From Streptomyces sp. NBC_01591 (lineage in GTDB: Bacteria > Actinomycetota > Actinomycetes > Streptomycetales > Streptomycetaceae): 64,000 nucleotides of DNA. Every line of letters begins with the position of its first letter. The stretch's first letter is position 1. A model generated the notes under the pieces. The model made no database searches and was not told the origin of the DNA. It saw only the letters and a program-made list of their open reading frames with translations. The position numbers and the translations under genes were made by a program. The stretch covers positions 3,100,001 to 3,164,000 of the forward strand of contig NZ_CP109327.1 in the NCBI RefSeq assembly GCF_035918155.1. The letters are read 5' to 3'. Positions 12,226-20,831 of this stretch are shown here, in pieces.

Positions 12226-14808
12226 GTGCCTGGCACCAATCTGACCCGCGAAGAGGCACAGGAGCGGGCGCGCCTGCTGACCGTGGACGCGTACGAGATC
12301 GATCTCGACCTCTCCGGAGCGCAGGAGGGCGGCACCTACCGGTCCGTGACCACCGTGCGCTTCGACTCCGCCGAAGCCGGTGCGGAGACCTTCATCGACC
12401 TGGTCGCCCCGGCCGTGCACGAGGTCGAGCTGAACGGCAAGGCGCTGGATGTCGCGGCCGTGTTCCGCGACTCGCGCATCGCGCTCCCGCACCTGGTCGC
12501 GGGCTCCAACGAGCTGAAGGTCGTCGCCGACTGCTCGTACACCAACACGGGCGAGGGCCTGCACCGCTTCGTCGACCCGGTCGACCAGCAGGCGTACCTC
12601 TACACCCAGTTCGAGGTGCCGGACGCGCGCCGCGTCTTCGCGAGCTTCGAACAGCCGGACCTGAAGGCGACGTTCCAGTTCACCGTGAAGGCACCGGCGG
12701 GCTGGACGGTCATCTCGAACTCGCCGACGCCCGAGCCGCAGGACAACATCTGGTCCTTCGAGCCGACGCCGCGCATCTCTTCGTACATCACGGCCCTGAT
12801 CGTCGGCCCGTACCACTCGGTGCACAGCAGCTACGAGAAGGACGGCCAGTCCGTCCCGCTCGGCATCTACTGCCGTCCGTCGCTGGCCGAGTTCCTCGAC
12901 GCGGACGAGATCTTCGACGTCACGCGGCAGGGCTTCGACTGGTTCCAGGAGAAGTTCGACTACGACTACCCGTTCGCCAAGTACGACCAGCTGTTCGTCC
13001 CGGAGTTCAACGCCGGTGCGATGGAGAACGCGGGCGCGGTCACCATCCGCGACCAGTACGTGTTCCGTTCCAAGGTGACGGACGCGGCGTACGAGACGCG
13101 GGCCGAGACCATCCTGCACGAGCTGGCCCACATGTGGTTCGGCGACCTCGTCACCATGGAGTGGTGGAACGACCTGTGGCTGAACGAGTCGTTCGCCACG
13201 TACACCTCGGTCGCCTGCCAGGCGTACGCCGAGGGCTCGAAGTGGCCGCACTCCTGGACCACGTTCGCCAACTCCATGAAGACGTGGGCCTACCGCCAGG
13301 ACCAGCTGCCGTCCACGCACCCGATCATGGCGGACATCCGTGATCTGGACGATGTGCTGGTCAACTTCGACGGGATCACCTACGCCAAGGGCGCCTCGGT
13401 CCTGAAGCAGCTGGTGGCGTACGTCGGCATGGACGCGTTTTTCAAGGGCGTCCAGGCGTACTTCAAGGCGCACGCGTTCGGCAACACCCGGCTGTCCGAC
13501 CTGCTGGGCGCCTTGGAGGAGACCTCCGGCCGCGACCTGAAGACCTGGTCGAAGGCGTGGCTGGAGACGGCGGGCATCAACGTCCTGCGCCCGGAGATCA
13601 CCACGGACGAGAACGGCCACGTGACGTCGTTCACCGTGCTCCAGGAGGCCCCGGCCCTCCCTGCCGGTGCGAAGGGCGAGCCGACGCTGCGGCCGCACCG
13701 CATCGCCATCGGCTGCTATGCCATCGACACCGCCGGCTCCGGCAAGCTGGTCCGTACGGACCGCATCGAGCTGGACGTCGACGGCGCGCGCACGACCGTG
13801 CCGTTCCCGGCCGGCACCGCCCGCCCCGCCGTGATCCTGCTCAACGACGACGACCTCTCGTACGCGAAGGTCCGGCTCGACGAGGAGTCGCTGCGCGTCG
13901 TCACCGAGCACCTCGGCGACTTCACGGAGTCCCTCCCCCGCGCCCTGTGCTGGGCCTCCGCCTGGGACATGACCCGCGACGGCGAGCTGGCGACCCGCGA
14001 CTACCTCGCCCTGGTGCTCTCCGGCATCGGCAAGGAGTCGGACATCGGCGTCGTCCAGTCGCTGCACCGTCAGGTGAAGCTGGCGCTGGACCTGTACGCG
14101 GCGCCGGAGTGGCGCGAGGCCGGGCTGACGCAGTGGACCGAGGCCACCCTCGCGCACCTGCGCGCGGCGGAGCCGGGCAGCGACCACCAGCTGGCCTGGG
14201 CCCGCGCCTTCGCGGCGACGGCCCGTACCCCGCAGCAGACGGACCTGCTGCAGTCGCTGCTCGACGGCAAGGAGACGGTCGAGGGCCTGGCCGTCGACAC
14301 GGAGCTGCGCTGGGCGTTCGTCGAGCGGCTCGCCGCGACCGGTCTCATCGAAGAGGACGAGATCGCCGCCGAGTACGAGCGTGACAAGACGGCGGCGGGC
14401 GAGCGCCACGCGGCGACCGCCCGTGCGGCACGCCCCACCGAGGAGGCGAAGGCGGAGGCGTGGGCCTCGGTCGTCGAGTCCGACAAGCTGCCGAACTCCC
14501 TCCAGGAGGCGGTCATCACCGGCTTCGTCCAGACCGACCAGCGCGAACTGCTGGCTCCGTACACGGAGAAGTTCTTCGCCGCGGTCAAGGACGTCTGGGA
14601 CTCGCGCAGCCACGAGATGGCGCAGCAGGTCGCGATCGGCCTCTACCCGGCCGTCCAGGTCTCGCAGGCCACGCTGGACACCACGGACGCCTGGCTCTCC
14701 TCGGCGGACCCGAGCGCGGCCCTGCGCCGGCTGATGTCGGAGTCCCGTTCGGGCGTGGAGCGGGCGCTGAAGGCCCGGGCCGCGGACACGGCGGCGGCCA
14801 CGGCGTGA
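12226..14808 (+). CDS. pepN: Aminopeptidase N (M1 zinc metallopeptidase), copy 2
   Basis: An 860-residue M1 aminopeptidase, paralogous along its whole length to the gene at 3344. GAMEN is at residues 264-268 and HELAH at 298-302, with the downstream Glu in WLNESFATY. The second residue of the zinc motif block differs from copy 1 (HELAH against HEMAH), and the surrounding ELA form is the one more usual in the family. The GTG at 12226 is preceded by CAAGGAGATGACCGC. Leader similarity with copy 1 (AGGAT, ACGT-ACA, AAGGAG) suggests the duplication included the upstream region. Cytoplasmic, peptide turnover. Confidence 0.93.
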   Translation: MPGTNLTREEAQERARLLTVDAYEIDLDLSGAQEGGTYRSVTTVRFDSAEAGAETFIDLVAPAVHEVELNGKALDVAAVFRDSRIALPHLVAGSNELKVVADCSYTNTGEGLHRFVDPVDQQAYLYTQFEVPDARRVFASFEQPDLKATFQFTVKAPAGWTVISNSPTPEPQDNIWSFEPTPRISSYITALIVGPYHSVHSSYEKDGQSVPLGIYCRPSLAEFLDADEIFDVTRQGFDWFQEKFDYDYPFAKYDQLFVPEFNAGAMENAGAVTIRDQYVFRSKVTDAAYETRAETILHELAHMWFGDLVTMEWWNDLWLNESFATYTSVACQAYAEGSKWPHSWTTFANSMKTWAYRQDQLPSTHPIMADIRDLDDVLVNFDGITYAKGASVLKQLVAYVGMDAFFKGVQAYFKAHAFGNTRLSDLLGALEETSGRDLKTWSKAWLETAGINVLRPEITTDENGHVTSFTVLQEAPALPAGAKGEPTLRPHRIAIGCYAIDTAGSGKLVRTDRIELDVDGARTTVPFPAGTARPAVILLNDDDLSYAKVRLDEESLRVVTEHLGDFTESLPRALCWASAWDMTRDGELATRDYLALVLSGIGKESDIGVVQSLHRQVKLALDLYAAPEWREAGLTQWTEATLAHLRAAEPGSDHQLAWARAFAATARTPQQTDLLQSLLDGKETVEGLAVDTELRWAFVERLAATGLIEEDEIAAEYERDKTAAGERHAATARAARPTEEAKAEAWASVVESDKLPNSLQEAVITGFVQTDQRELLAPYTEKFFAAVKDVWDSRSHEMAQQVAIGLYPAVQVSQATLDTTDAWLSSADPSAALRRLMSESRSGVERALKARAADTAAATA

Positions 14809-14830
14809 CGCGCTGACCGGTGAAGCAGTG

Positions 14831-14860
14831 AGGGGCGCCTCCCGCGGTGGGGGCGCCCCT
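14831..14860 (+). terminator. Hairpin after pepN copy 2
   Basis: AGGGGCGCC (14831-14839) and GGCGCCCCT (14852-14860) form a perfect 9-bp stem, followed by TCTCGTCTTCCC. It separates pepN from the convergent membrane-protein gene. Confidence 0.75.
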
Positions 14861-14886
14861 TCTCGTCTTCCCACCCGGCTGTCGGA

Positions 14887-15378
14887 TCACAGCCGGAAGG
14901 TGTTGCCGACCAGGTCGACCACGACCTCGATCTCCGCTCCCACGGTCGCTTCCGCCGCGCCGTAGGGACGCGGGAAGCTCGCCTCGAACGGCGGGAAGCC
15001 GGTCCCGCTGACCCGTACGCGAATCCAGATCAGCCGGGAACCGCCGTCCGCGGTCGTGTCCTCGGGCCCGACCCCGGTCACTTCCGCACTCGCCCCGACC
15101 CCGGCGGCTTCGAGCCGGAGTGTCGCCCGCCGCACGTCCCAGTGGTGGAGCACCGTGCCGAGTCCCACGTAGGCGACGAGTGCCGCGAACAGGCCTCCGG
15201 CGATCAGGAGCCCCAGGTCCACGCCCTCGGCGTCTCCCGACGCCGCTCGGATTCCGGCGACCAGCGCCGCACCCGCGCCACCGATGAGGAGGACCAGGCC
15301 CACGGTGCATCCGATCACGGCCAGGACGGGACCTATCGGTTCCATCCGCTCGGGCCCGGTGCTGCTCTCCTTCGGCAT
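14887..15378 (-). CDS. Small membrane protein with C-terminal beta domain (DUF3592-like)
   Basis: 163 residues from the ATG at 15378; an ATG at 15345 is also possible and neither has a clear ribosome-binding site. Two hydrophobic segments are visible, GPVLAVIGCTVGLVLLIGG and LGLLIAGGLFAALVAYVGLG. A soluble C-terminal region (ASAEVTGVGPED through EIEVVVD) then resembles the small beta-barrel of DUF3592 proteins. It lies between pepN (convergent) and the allantoicase gene (same direction). Function unknown; assignment to DUF3592 is a guess from architecture. Confidence 0.6.
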   Translation of the reverse strand: MPKESSTGPERMEPIGPVLAVIGCTVGLVLLIGGAGAALVAGIRAASGDAEGVDLGLLIAGGLFAALVAYVGLGTVLHHWDVRRATLRLEAAGVGASAEVTGVGPEDTTADGGSRLIWIRVRVSGTGFPPFEASFPRPYGAAEATVGAEIEVVVDLVGNTFRL

Positions 15379-15450
15379 CGCAGAACCGTAGCCCGTGGCG
15401 GGTCCGCGTGCACCGGTGCGGGTGCGGGAATCCGCCGGTCTGGAAACCGC

Positions 15451-15484
15451 CCGTCGGACGGGCGCCATCGCGCAACCGTCCGAC
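15451..15484 (-). terminator. Hairpin after the allantoicase gene
   Basis: CGTCGGACGG (15451-15460) and CCGTCCGACG (15475-15484) form a perfect 10-bp stem with a 14-base loop, 15 bp beyond the allantoicase stop on the minus strand. Confidence 0.65.
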
Positions 15485-15499
15485 GGACGGAGCAGGGTG

Positions 15500-16639
15500 T
15501 TACGCGCCCGACTCCTCGTAGCGGCGGGCCAGTTCGGCCGCGCCCGACTCCGTAAGGCTGCCGTGCAGGCGCATGCGGGCGACGCCGCCGTCCGGGAAGG
15601 CGTCGAGGCGGACGTGGGTGACGATCGCCTGGGCGCGGAGCGGGAAGCGGTGCAGGGCGTCGGGCTGGAGCCTGGTGCGGGGGATGATCTCGAACCACTC
15701 GCCCGTCTCGCCGTTGCGGCCCTGGAGGGCGATCCAGCCGGCCGAGTTGCCCTTGAGGCAGGCCGTGTCGATCTCGACCGCGCGGACCGCGCCCTGGGCG
15801 GGGAGGCGGAAGCGGACCCAGTCGTTCGTGTCGCGGACCCGGCGGCGGCGGTTCTCCCAGCCGTCGTCCATCTTGCGGGAGGTGCCGGGCAGGATGATCT
15901 GGGTCGGCGAGGAGTAGAAGCGGTCGGAGGCGTCCTCGTAACTGCCGCCGTTCAGGACCGAGATCAGGTCGAACGTGCCGAGCGTGGCGAGCCAGGACGG
16001 GTCGGGGAGGACCTCGCCGTGGACGCGGAGACGGGCGATGCCGCCGTCGGGGTGCTGGCACAGGCGTATGTGGGTGCAGCGGCGGCCGCCGGTGATCTCG
16101 AAGCCGTTGGCGGCGTGGCCGCGTACGGGGGTCGGTGGGACGATCTCCTCCCACTTCACGTCGTCGGCGAGGAGTTCGGCGGGGCTGGGCGTGCCCTCGA
16201 CCGTGGTGGCCTGGATCGAGACGCGCTGCGGGTAGTTGCCGCGGAAGTGGGCCGTGTCGACGACGATGCCGCGGATGATGCCGGGGGCGCCGAGGCGGAT
16301 CAGGGCCCAGTCGTGCTCGTCGGGGGCCGGGAACGGGTGGTCCGCGTCCGCGCCGCGCCGGCGGCGGGTCTCCCAGCCGTCCATGATCTTGCCCTTGTGG
16401 CCGAAGTGCTCGGGGTCGAAGGCCGCGCGCTCCCGGAGCAGGAGGTTCTCGCGCTGGGCGAAGAACTCGTCGTTGGCGGCGATCACGCCCGCGCCGAGGC
16501 GGCGGTCGGCGAGGTCGACGAGTTCGGTGAAGGGGAGGTCGGTGGTCCGGTAGTCGGCATACGGGTCGCCACCGCCGTACGGGGCCGCGTCGTTGGCGTG
16601 GGGGTCCTCGTGGTGGTTCTCATTCTCGTCGAAGGTCAT
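15500..16639 (-). CDS. alc: Allantoicase
   Basis: A 379-residue enzyme hydrolysing allantoate to ureidoglycolate and urea in purine degradation. The two tandem allantoicase repeats are evident: each has a DGWE-RRRR element (KIMDGWETRRRR; RKMDDGWENRRRR), a VVDTA or EIDTA element and a closing THIRL or THVRL followed by PDGG-AR-R-HG. The N-terminal 30 residues are hydrophilic. No allantoinase or ureidoglycolate gene lies nearby, so it is separated from the rest of the pathway in this window. A LysR regulator lies 55 bp upstream in the same direction. Confidence 0.95.
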   Translation of the reverse strand: MTFDENENHHEDPHANDAAPYGGGDPYADYRTTDLPFTELVDLADRRLGAGVIAANDEFFAQRENLLLRERAAFDPEHFGHKGKIMDGWETRRRRGADADHPFPAPDEHDWALIRLGAPGIIRGIVVDTAHFRGNYPQRVSIQATTVEGTPSPAELLADDVKWEEIVPPTPVRGHAANGFEITGGRRCTHIRLCQHPDGGIARLRVHGEVLPDPSWLATLGTFDLISVLNGGSYEDASDRFYSSPTQIILPGTSRKMDDGWENRRRRVRDTNDWVRFRLPAQGAVRAVEIDTACLKGNSAGWIALQGRNGETGEWFEIIPRTRLQPDALHRFPLRAQAIVTHVRLDAFPDGGVARMRLHGSLTESGAAELARRYEESGA

Positions 16640-16694
16640 GCGCCTACTGTCACGGCGGACAACCCATCAGGTCCATCGAAAGTTTTTACATTGT
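16640..16694 (-). promoter_or_regulatory. AT-rich gap upstream of allantoicase, probable promoter/regulator site
   Basis: The stretch 16678-16699 contains AAAGTTTTTACATTGTTTAT, strikingly AT-rich for this genome, between the LysR stop and the allantoicase start. I could not fix -35/-10 boxes with confidence. It is the natural place for a promoter serving alc and for LysR binding. Confidence 0.35.
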
Positions 16695-17618
16695 TTATTC
16701 AGTTGAAGTGAACGATTCGGCCGTCGCGGTGAGCGCCGTGAGGACCCTGGCGACCGCGGGGCCCCGATCGGCGCCCTGCCGTACCGCCGCCACCACATGA
16801 CGGCGCGGCTGGTCGACGTCGAGGGCCCGCATCACCACACCGCCCCGGCTGTGGCGTTCCGCCGAGGCCATGCGCGGGATGAGCGCCACTCCCATGCCCG
16901 CCTCGACCATGGCCAGGATCGCCGTCCAGCCGGAGGCGCTGTGCGCCTGCTCGGGCACGAATCCGGCGGCCTCGCACGCCGTCGTCGTGATCTGCGACCA
17001 GGGATCCGAGCCACCGAAGATCCACGGGTCGCCGGAGAGATCCGCGAGGCGGAGGGCGGGCGCGGCGGTGAGGCGGTGGTCCACTGGCAGCGCCACATCC
17101 AGCGGGTCCGCGAGCAGGGGCAGCACCGAGAACCGGGGGTCGCGGGCCGTCGGGGCGTGCGCGGCGAGGGACAGGGCGAGGTCGACGTCACCGGCGACCA
17201 GGAGCTCGTACGCCTGCGCGGCCTCCGCCTCCCGCACCCGCACGCCGGGCCCCGGGCGGTCCTCGGCGCGCAGCCGCTGGATCGCCGGTACGACGAGGGC
17301 GGGCACCGCCGTGGAGAACGCCGCGATCCGCACCTCGCCGGCCTCGCCGCGCAGATAGCCGGTCAGTTCGGCGTCGGCGCGCTCCAGTTGGGCGAAGACG
17401 GCCTCGGCATGGCGCAGCACGAGGTGCGCGGCGTCGGTGAGCCGGACCCGTCGGCCCTGGGCCTCCAGGAGCGGCACACCGAGCTGTCTGGAGAGGCCGG
17501 ACAGCTGCTGGGAGACCGCGGAGGGCGTCATCAGCAGGGCCTGCGCGGTCGCGGTGACCGTGCCCCGGTCGCGCAGGGTGCGGAGGATGCGGAGCTTCTT
17601 GACGTCCCACTCGGTCAT
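16695..17618 (-). CDS. LysR-family transcriptional regulator
   Basis: 307 residues. N-terminal winged helix-turn-helix, residues 6-65, with TATAQALLMTPSAVSQQLSG and the following LEAQGRRVRLTDA. A periplasmic-binding-like effector domain follows from about residue 95. It is transcribed towards allantoicase rather than divergently from a target, which is less common for LysR proteins. A role in controlling allantoicase is suggested by adjacency alone. The effector is unknown. Confidence 0.9.
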   Translation of the reverse strand: MTEWDVKKLRILRTLRDRGTVTATAQALLMTPSAVSQQLSGLSRQLGVPLLEAQGRRVRLTDAAHLVLRHAEAVFAQLERADAELTGYLRGEAGEVRIAAFSTAVPALVVPAIQRLRAEDRPGPGVRVREAEAAQAYELLVAGDVDLALSLAAHAPTARDPRFSVLPLLADPLDVALPVDHRLTAAPALRLADLSGDPWIFGGSDPWSQITTTACEAAGFVPEQAHSASGWTAILAMVEAGMGVALIPRMASAERHSRGGVVMRALDVDQPRRHVVAAVRQGADRGPAVARVLTALTATAESFTSTE

Positions 17619-17669
17619 GGCCGCAACCTACCCGGCGCCGCGGACGGGATACCGGCCGCGGACATGCGT

Positions 17670-17707
17670 GTGCGCCGCGCGGTACTGACGGAGTACCTGC
17701 GGCGCAC
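17670..17707 (-). terminator. Long hairpin after the small membrane-protein gene
   Basis: GTGCGCCGC (17670-17678) pairs with GCGGCGCAC (17699-17707), and GGTACT (17681-17686) pairs with AGTACC (17692-17697) around a 5-base loop, with a small bulge between the two stems. It follows the stop at 17726 on the minus strand. Confidence 0.7.
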
Positions 17708-17725
17708 GCGGGACGGGCGTGGGTG

Positions 17726-17956
17726 CTAGGCCTGCTTCTTGGACTTGTCCAGGACCATGACCAGGCCCGTGATGACCAGGAACAGGGCGATGGGTGCCAC
17801 GACGTAGAGGCCGATGGTCTCCATCGCGCTCAGGCCGGGCCCCGGGTCGTCACCGTCGTCGCGGGTGAGCGCGAGCGCGGGGGACGACATGAGCAGCATC
17901 ATCAGCGTCGTTCCGGCCGCGACGGCGCCGGCGCGCATAGCGTTCTTCTTGTCCAC
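17726..17956 (-). CDS. Small membrane protein, 76 residues
   Basis: From the GTG at 17956 (VDKKNAMRAGAV). An N-terminal signal-like hydrophobic segment ends in SSPALA. A short acidic external stretch, DDGDDPGPG, follows, then a membrane helix ETIGLYVVAPIALFLVITGL and a basic tail DKSKKQA. The topology is therefore an exposed short loop with a cytoplasmic basic C-terminus. It lies downstream of malQ in the same direction, 68 bp away. No family recognised and no function can be assigned. Confidence 0.65.
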   Translation of the reverse strand: MDKKNAMRAGAVAAGTTLMMLLMSSPALALTRDDGDDPGPGLSAMETIGLYVVAPIALFLVITGLVMVLDKSKKQA

Positions 17957-18024
17957 GGTGCAAACGTAGCGAACGCCCGCGAGGGGCGCGCGCCCGGGGG
18001 TGCCGTACGGGGGTCGGGGCCGGG

Positions 18025-20247
18025 TCATGGGTGGGTGTGCGGGTACGCGTGCCCGTGGGTTTCCGGGCCGGGTTCCGGGCGGTCCTCGCGTGGTCGGAAG
18101 ACCTCCATCAGCCGGTGCAGGCGGGGCGCGGCGGCCAGCTCCTCCAGGGTGACCGGGTGGCCCTCCGCATCGGCGACGGGCAGGCGCCAGTTGGGGTACT
18201 GGTCCCAGGTGCCGGGGAGGTTCTGCGGGCGGCGGTCGCCGAGCGCGTCGGGCAGCCAGACGCCGGTCATGCGGGCGGGGGTGCGCAGCAGGAAGCGGTG
18301 CACGGCGCGGACCGCGCCCTCCTCGTCGCTCTCGCCCTCGGGGAGCAGGCCGAGCCTGGAGAGATACGCCAGCCACTCGGCGGTGTCCGTCGCGTCCGCC
18401 GTCAGCTCCTGGTCGAGGGGGCGGGTGAGCAGGCCGAGGCGGTGGCGCAGCGTCACATGGTCGCCGGTCAGCCGGGCCGCGGTGGAGGGCAGGTCATGCG
18501 TGGTGACGGTGGCGAGGCAGCCCTCGCGCCATTTCTCGGGGGCCAGTGGGCGACCGGTGCCCGCCCAGTCCCGCTCGAACCAGAGCACGGAGGTGCCGAG
18601 CACGCCGCGCCGGGCCAGCGCCTCGCGGACCCCCGGCTCGACGGTGCCGAGGTCCTCCCCCATGACGACGGCGCCGGCCCGGTGCGCCTCCAGGACGAGG
18701 ACGGCGAGCATCGCCTCGGCGTCGTGGGTGACGTAGGTGCCCTCGGTGGGCGGGCGCCCTTCGGGCACCCACCAGAGCCGGAAGAGGCCCATGACGTGGT
18801 CGATACGCAGGGCGCCCGCGTGGGCGAGGAGCCCGCGCAGCAGTCCGCGGTACGGGGCGTAGCCGGACGCGGCGAGGACGTCCGGGCGCCACGGGGGCAG
18901 GCCCCAGTCCTGGCCGCGGGCGTTGAAGGCGTCCGGGGGCGCGCCGACGGACATGCCGTGCGCGAAGGCGTCCTGCTGGGCCCAGGCGTCGGCGCCGCCG
19001 GGGTGCACGCCGACGGCGAGGTCGTGGACGATGCCGACGGCCATCCCCGCGTCGAGTCCGGCGCGCTGGGCACCGGCGAGCTGACCGTCGGTCAGCCAGG
19101 CGAGCCGGCAGTGGAAGTCGACCCGGTCCAGCAGTTCGCCACGGGCGCGGGCGGTCTCCTTGGAGCGGGGGTCGCGCAGCCCGGCGGGCCAGGTGTGCCA
19201 GTCGGAGCCGTGCGCCTCGGCGAGGGCGCACCACAGGGCGTGGTCCTCCAGGGCCTGCCCCTGCTCGGCCAGGAAGTCGCAGTACGCGGCGCGGCGGCCC
19301 GGGGTGAGGGGCACCTCCCGTACGAGTTCGAGAGCCTGGCGCTTGAGCTCCCAGACGGCGTCGCGGTCGATCAGGGCGCCCTTGTTCAGGACGGTGTCGC
19401 TGAGTGTCGCGGCGTCCTGCCGGAGGTCGTCGAGGGTGCCCCGGTCCGTCACGTGCCCGTACTCGGGGATGGACTCGATGTGCAGATGCACGGGGTCGGG
19501 GAAGCGCCGCGACGACGGGCGGTACGGGGACGGGTCGGTGGGGTCGCCGGGCACGGCGGCGTGGAGCGGGTTGACCTGGACGAATCCGGCGTCGAGGGTC
19601 CGCCCGGACCAGGCGGCGAGGTCGGCGAGGTCCCCGAGGTCGCCCATGCCCCAGGAGCGGGCGGAGAGCAGGGAGTAGAGCTGGACGAGGAAGCCGTGGC
19701 CGCGGGCAGGCGGCCGGGGAGCCCGGGGCGGGGCGACGACGAGCGTGCCGGCCGCACTCCGGCCGCCGGGCGCCCGGACGGCCAACCGGTGCACCCCGAG
19801 CGGCGGTTCGACCCACCAGGCGGGGGCCGGGGGCGCTCCCGTACCGGCCTCCGCGCTCTCCTCGTCCGCCGGGCCCGTACGCCCGTCGGCGCCCCGTACC
19901 GAAACGGCCGGATCCGGTCGGTCGGCCGGAATGCGCATCCGCGGGGGCGAGGCCGAACCGGGGCCTTCGAGGGCGATGTCCAGTGTGGTGCCGGGTGGCA
20001 GGGCGGTCAGGGCCGCGGGCAGCGGCTCACCGGTCCACACCACCAGCGTCGGCGGGAGCAGCCGGGAGCGGGCCGAGGACTCGGCGGCGGCGAGCGATTC
20101 CCGTACCGCCTCGGGCGTGCCGGCGTCCACGCCGAGCGCGGCGAGCACGGCGACGACCGTGTCGTCGGGGACGGACACCGTCACATCGGCGGACGGGGAG
20201 TAGGAGGTGGCGACGCCGTGCAGTGCGGCGAGCCGGGACAAGCCCAT
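18025..20247 (-). CDS. malQ: 4-alpha-glucanotransferase (amylomaltase)
   Basis: A 740-residue GH77 enzyme transferring alpha-1,4-glucan segments between maltodextrins in the cytoplasm. GH77 signatures: GSPYRPSS-like NPL/PSPYRPSS region with RRFPDPVHL, LRIDHVMGLFRLWWVPEG carrying the catalytic nucleophile Asp, GEDLGTVEPGV with the acid/base Glu, and THDLPSTAARLTGDH. It has the extra N-terminal domain of about 190 residues seen in actinobacterial MalQ proteins. The ATG at 20247 has CCAGGAG upstream, inside the preceding small gene. That gene's TGA is directly adjacent (TGAATG), so the two are translationally coupled. Confidence 0.95.
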   Translation of the reverse strand: MGLSRLAALHGVATSYSPSADVTVSVPDDTVVAVLAALGVDAGTPEAVRESLAAAESSARSRLLPPTLVVWTGEPLPAALTALPPGTTLDIALEGPGSASPPRMRIPADRPDPAVSVRGADGRTGPADEESAEAGTGAPPAPAWWVEPPLGVHRLAVRAPGGRSAAGTLVVAPPRAPRPPARGHGFLVQLYSLLSARSWGMGDLGDLADLAAWSGRTLDAGFVQVNPLHAAVPGDPTDPSPYRPSSRRFPDPVHLHIESIPEYGHVTDRGTLDDLRQDAATLSDTVLNKGALIDRDAVWELKRQALELVREVPLTPGRRAAYCDFLAEQGQALEDHALWCALAEAHGSDWHTWPAGLRDPRSKETARARGELLDRVDFHCRLAWLTDGQLAGAQRAGLDAGMAVGIVHDLAVGVHPGGADAWAQQDAFAHGMSVGAPPDAFNARGQDWGLPPWRPDVLAASGYAPYRGLLRGLLAHAGALRIDHVMGLFRLWWVPEGRPPTEGTYVTHDAEAMLAVLVLEAHRAGAVVMGEDLGTVEPGVREALARRGVLGTSVLWFERDWAGTGRPLAPEKWREGCLATVTTHDLPSTAARLTGDHVTLRHRLGLLTRPLDQELTADATDTAEWLAYLSRLGLLPEGESDEEGAVRAVHRFLLRTPARMTGVWLPDALGDRRPQNLPGTWDQYPNWRLPVADAEGHPVTLEELAAAPRLHRLMEVFRPREDRPEPGPETHGHAYPHTHP

Positions 20248-20523
20248 TCAGACTCCTGGGGACTCCGTGCCCCATGCGCCGCCGGACGTGGCCGGCTCGC
20301 TGGTCAGCGGGGCATTGACGGCGAGCGGGGGTTCGCTGGTCAGGGGTGTGGCGTCGGCGAGCGGCGGCTCGCTGGTGAGGGGTATCGCGTCGGCGAGCGG
20401 CGGTTCGCTCGTCAGCGGGCCGGGCCCGGGGGCCGGGAGCGCGTCGGCCGACGGGGCGGCGGGACCTGGGACCTGTTCGGGTTCGGGGAGGGCGGAGAGC
20501 AGAAGCTTCGCGGCAGCGGGCAT
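20248..20523 (-). CDS. Small Pro-rich protein with four 12-residue repeats, coupled to malQ
   Basis: 91 residues. After MPAAAKLLLSALPEPEQ and a Pro/Ala linker come tandem units beginning PLTSEP at residues 36, 48, 60 and 72, the first two being PLTSEPPLADA plus one residue. The ATG at 20523 has GGCCAGGAGGTCGCC upstream, a near-ideal ribosome-binding site. The stop codon touches the malQ ATG with no gap. Both points favour a real gene rather than an accidental frame. The repeats contain no charged patch or cysteine and look disordered. No homologue recognised. Confidence 0.6.
   Translation of the reverse strand: MPAAAKLLLSALPEPEQVPGPAAPSADALPAPGPGPLTSEPPLADAIPLTSEPPLADATPLTSEPPLAVNAPLTSEPATSGGAWGTESPGV
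20275..20418. repeat. Four 36-bp tandem repeats in the small malQ-linked gene
   Basis: Codes for the PLTSEPPLADA-type units. The first two units are nearly identical at the DNA level; the fourth is degenerate. In-frame length means copy-number change would keep the malQ coupling intact. Confidence 0.7.
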
Positions 20524-20754
20524 GGCGACCTCCTGGCCATGAGGAAACAGGACACAGCAGACCTACCCGGCGGGCTCGGCCACAGGTGTAGGCGCCATCA
20601 CAACGAGTCCAACGTGCTCTGGGTCACATTCCGTTCCCCGCGGGCCTGTTCTCCGCAAGTTGTCCGCTGTTTTCGGCCATCCGGCGTCATCTTTGGCGTC
20701 AAACGCCCTGCCCCACCCCCCTCACCCCTCCTGCCGCATCGGGCATTTCCGGCA

Positions 20755-20798
20755 CACCACCCACGCGCATTGACACCCTCGCGCGCGGGTGGTGGGCT
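20755..20798 (+). promoter_or_regulatory. Probable promoter with flanking inverted repeat upstream of the GH84 gene
   Basis: TTGACA at 20770-20775 is a perfect -35 box; TGGGCT at 20793-20798, 17 bp further, is a weak -10. A 14-base inverted repeat with one mismatch (20755-20768 and 20781-20794) straddles the -35 and overlaps the -10, a good place for a repressor. The remaining gap 20524-20754 shows nothing else I can support. Confidence 0.45.
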
Positions 20799-20831
20799 CG
20801 GATCCCACCGGCGGAACGAGGGAGACGAGCG

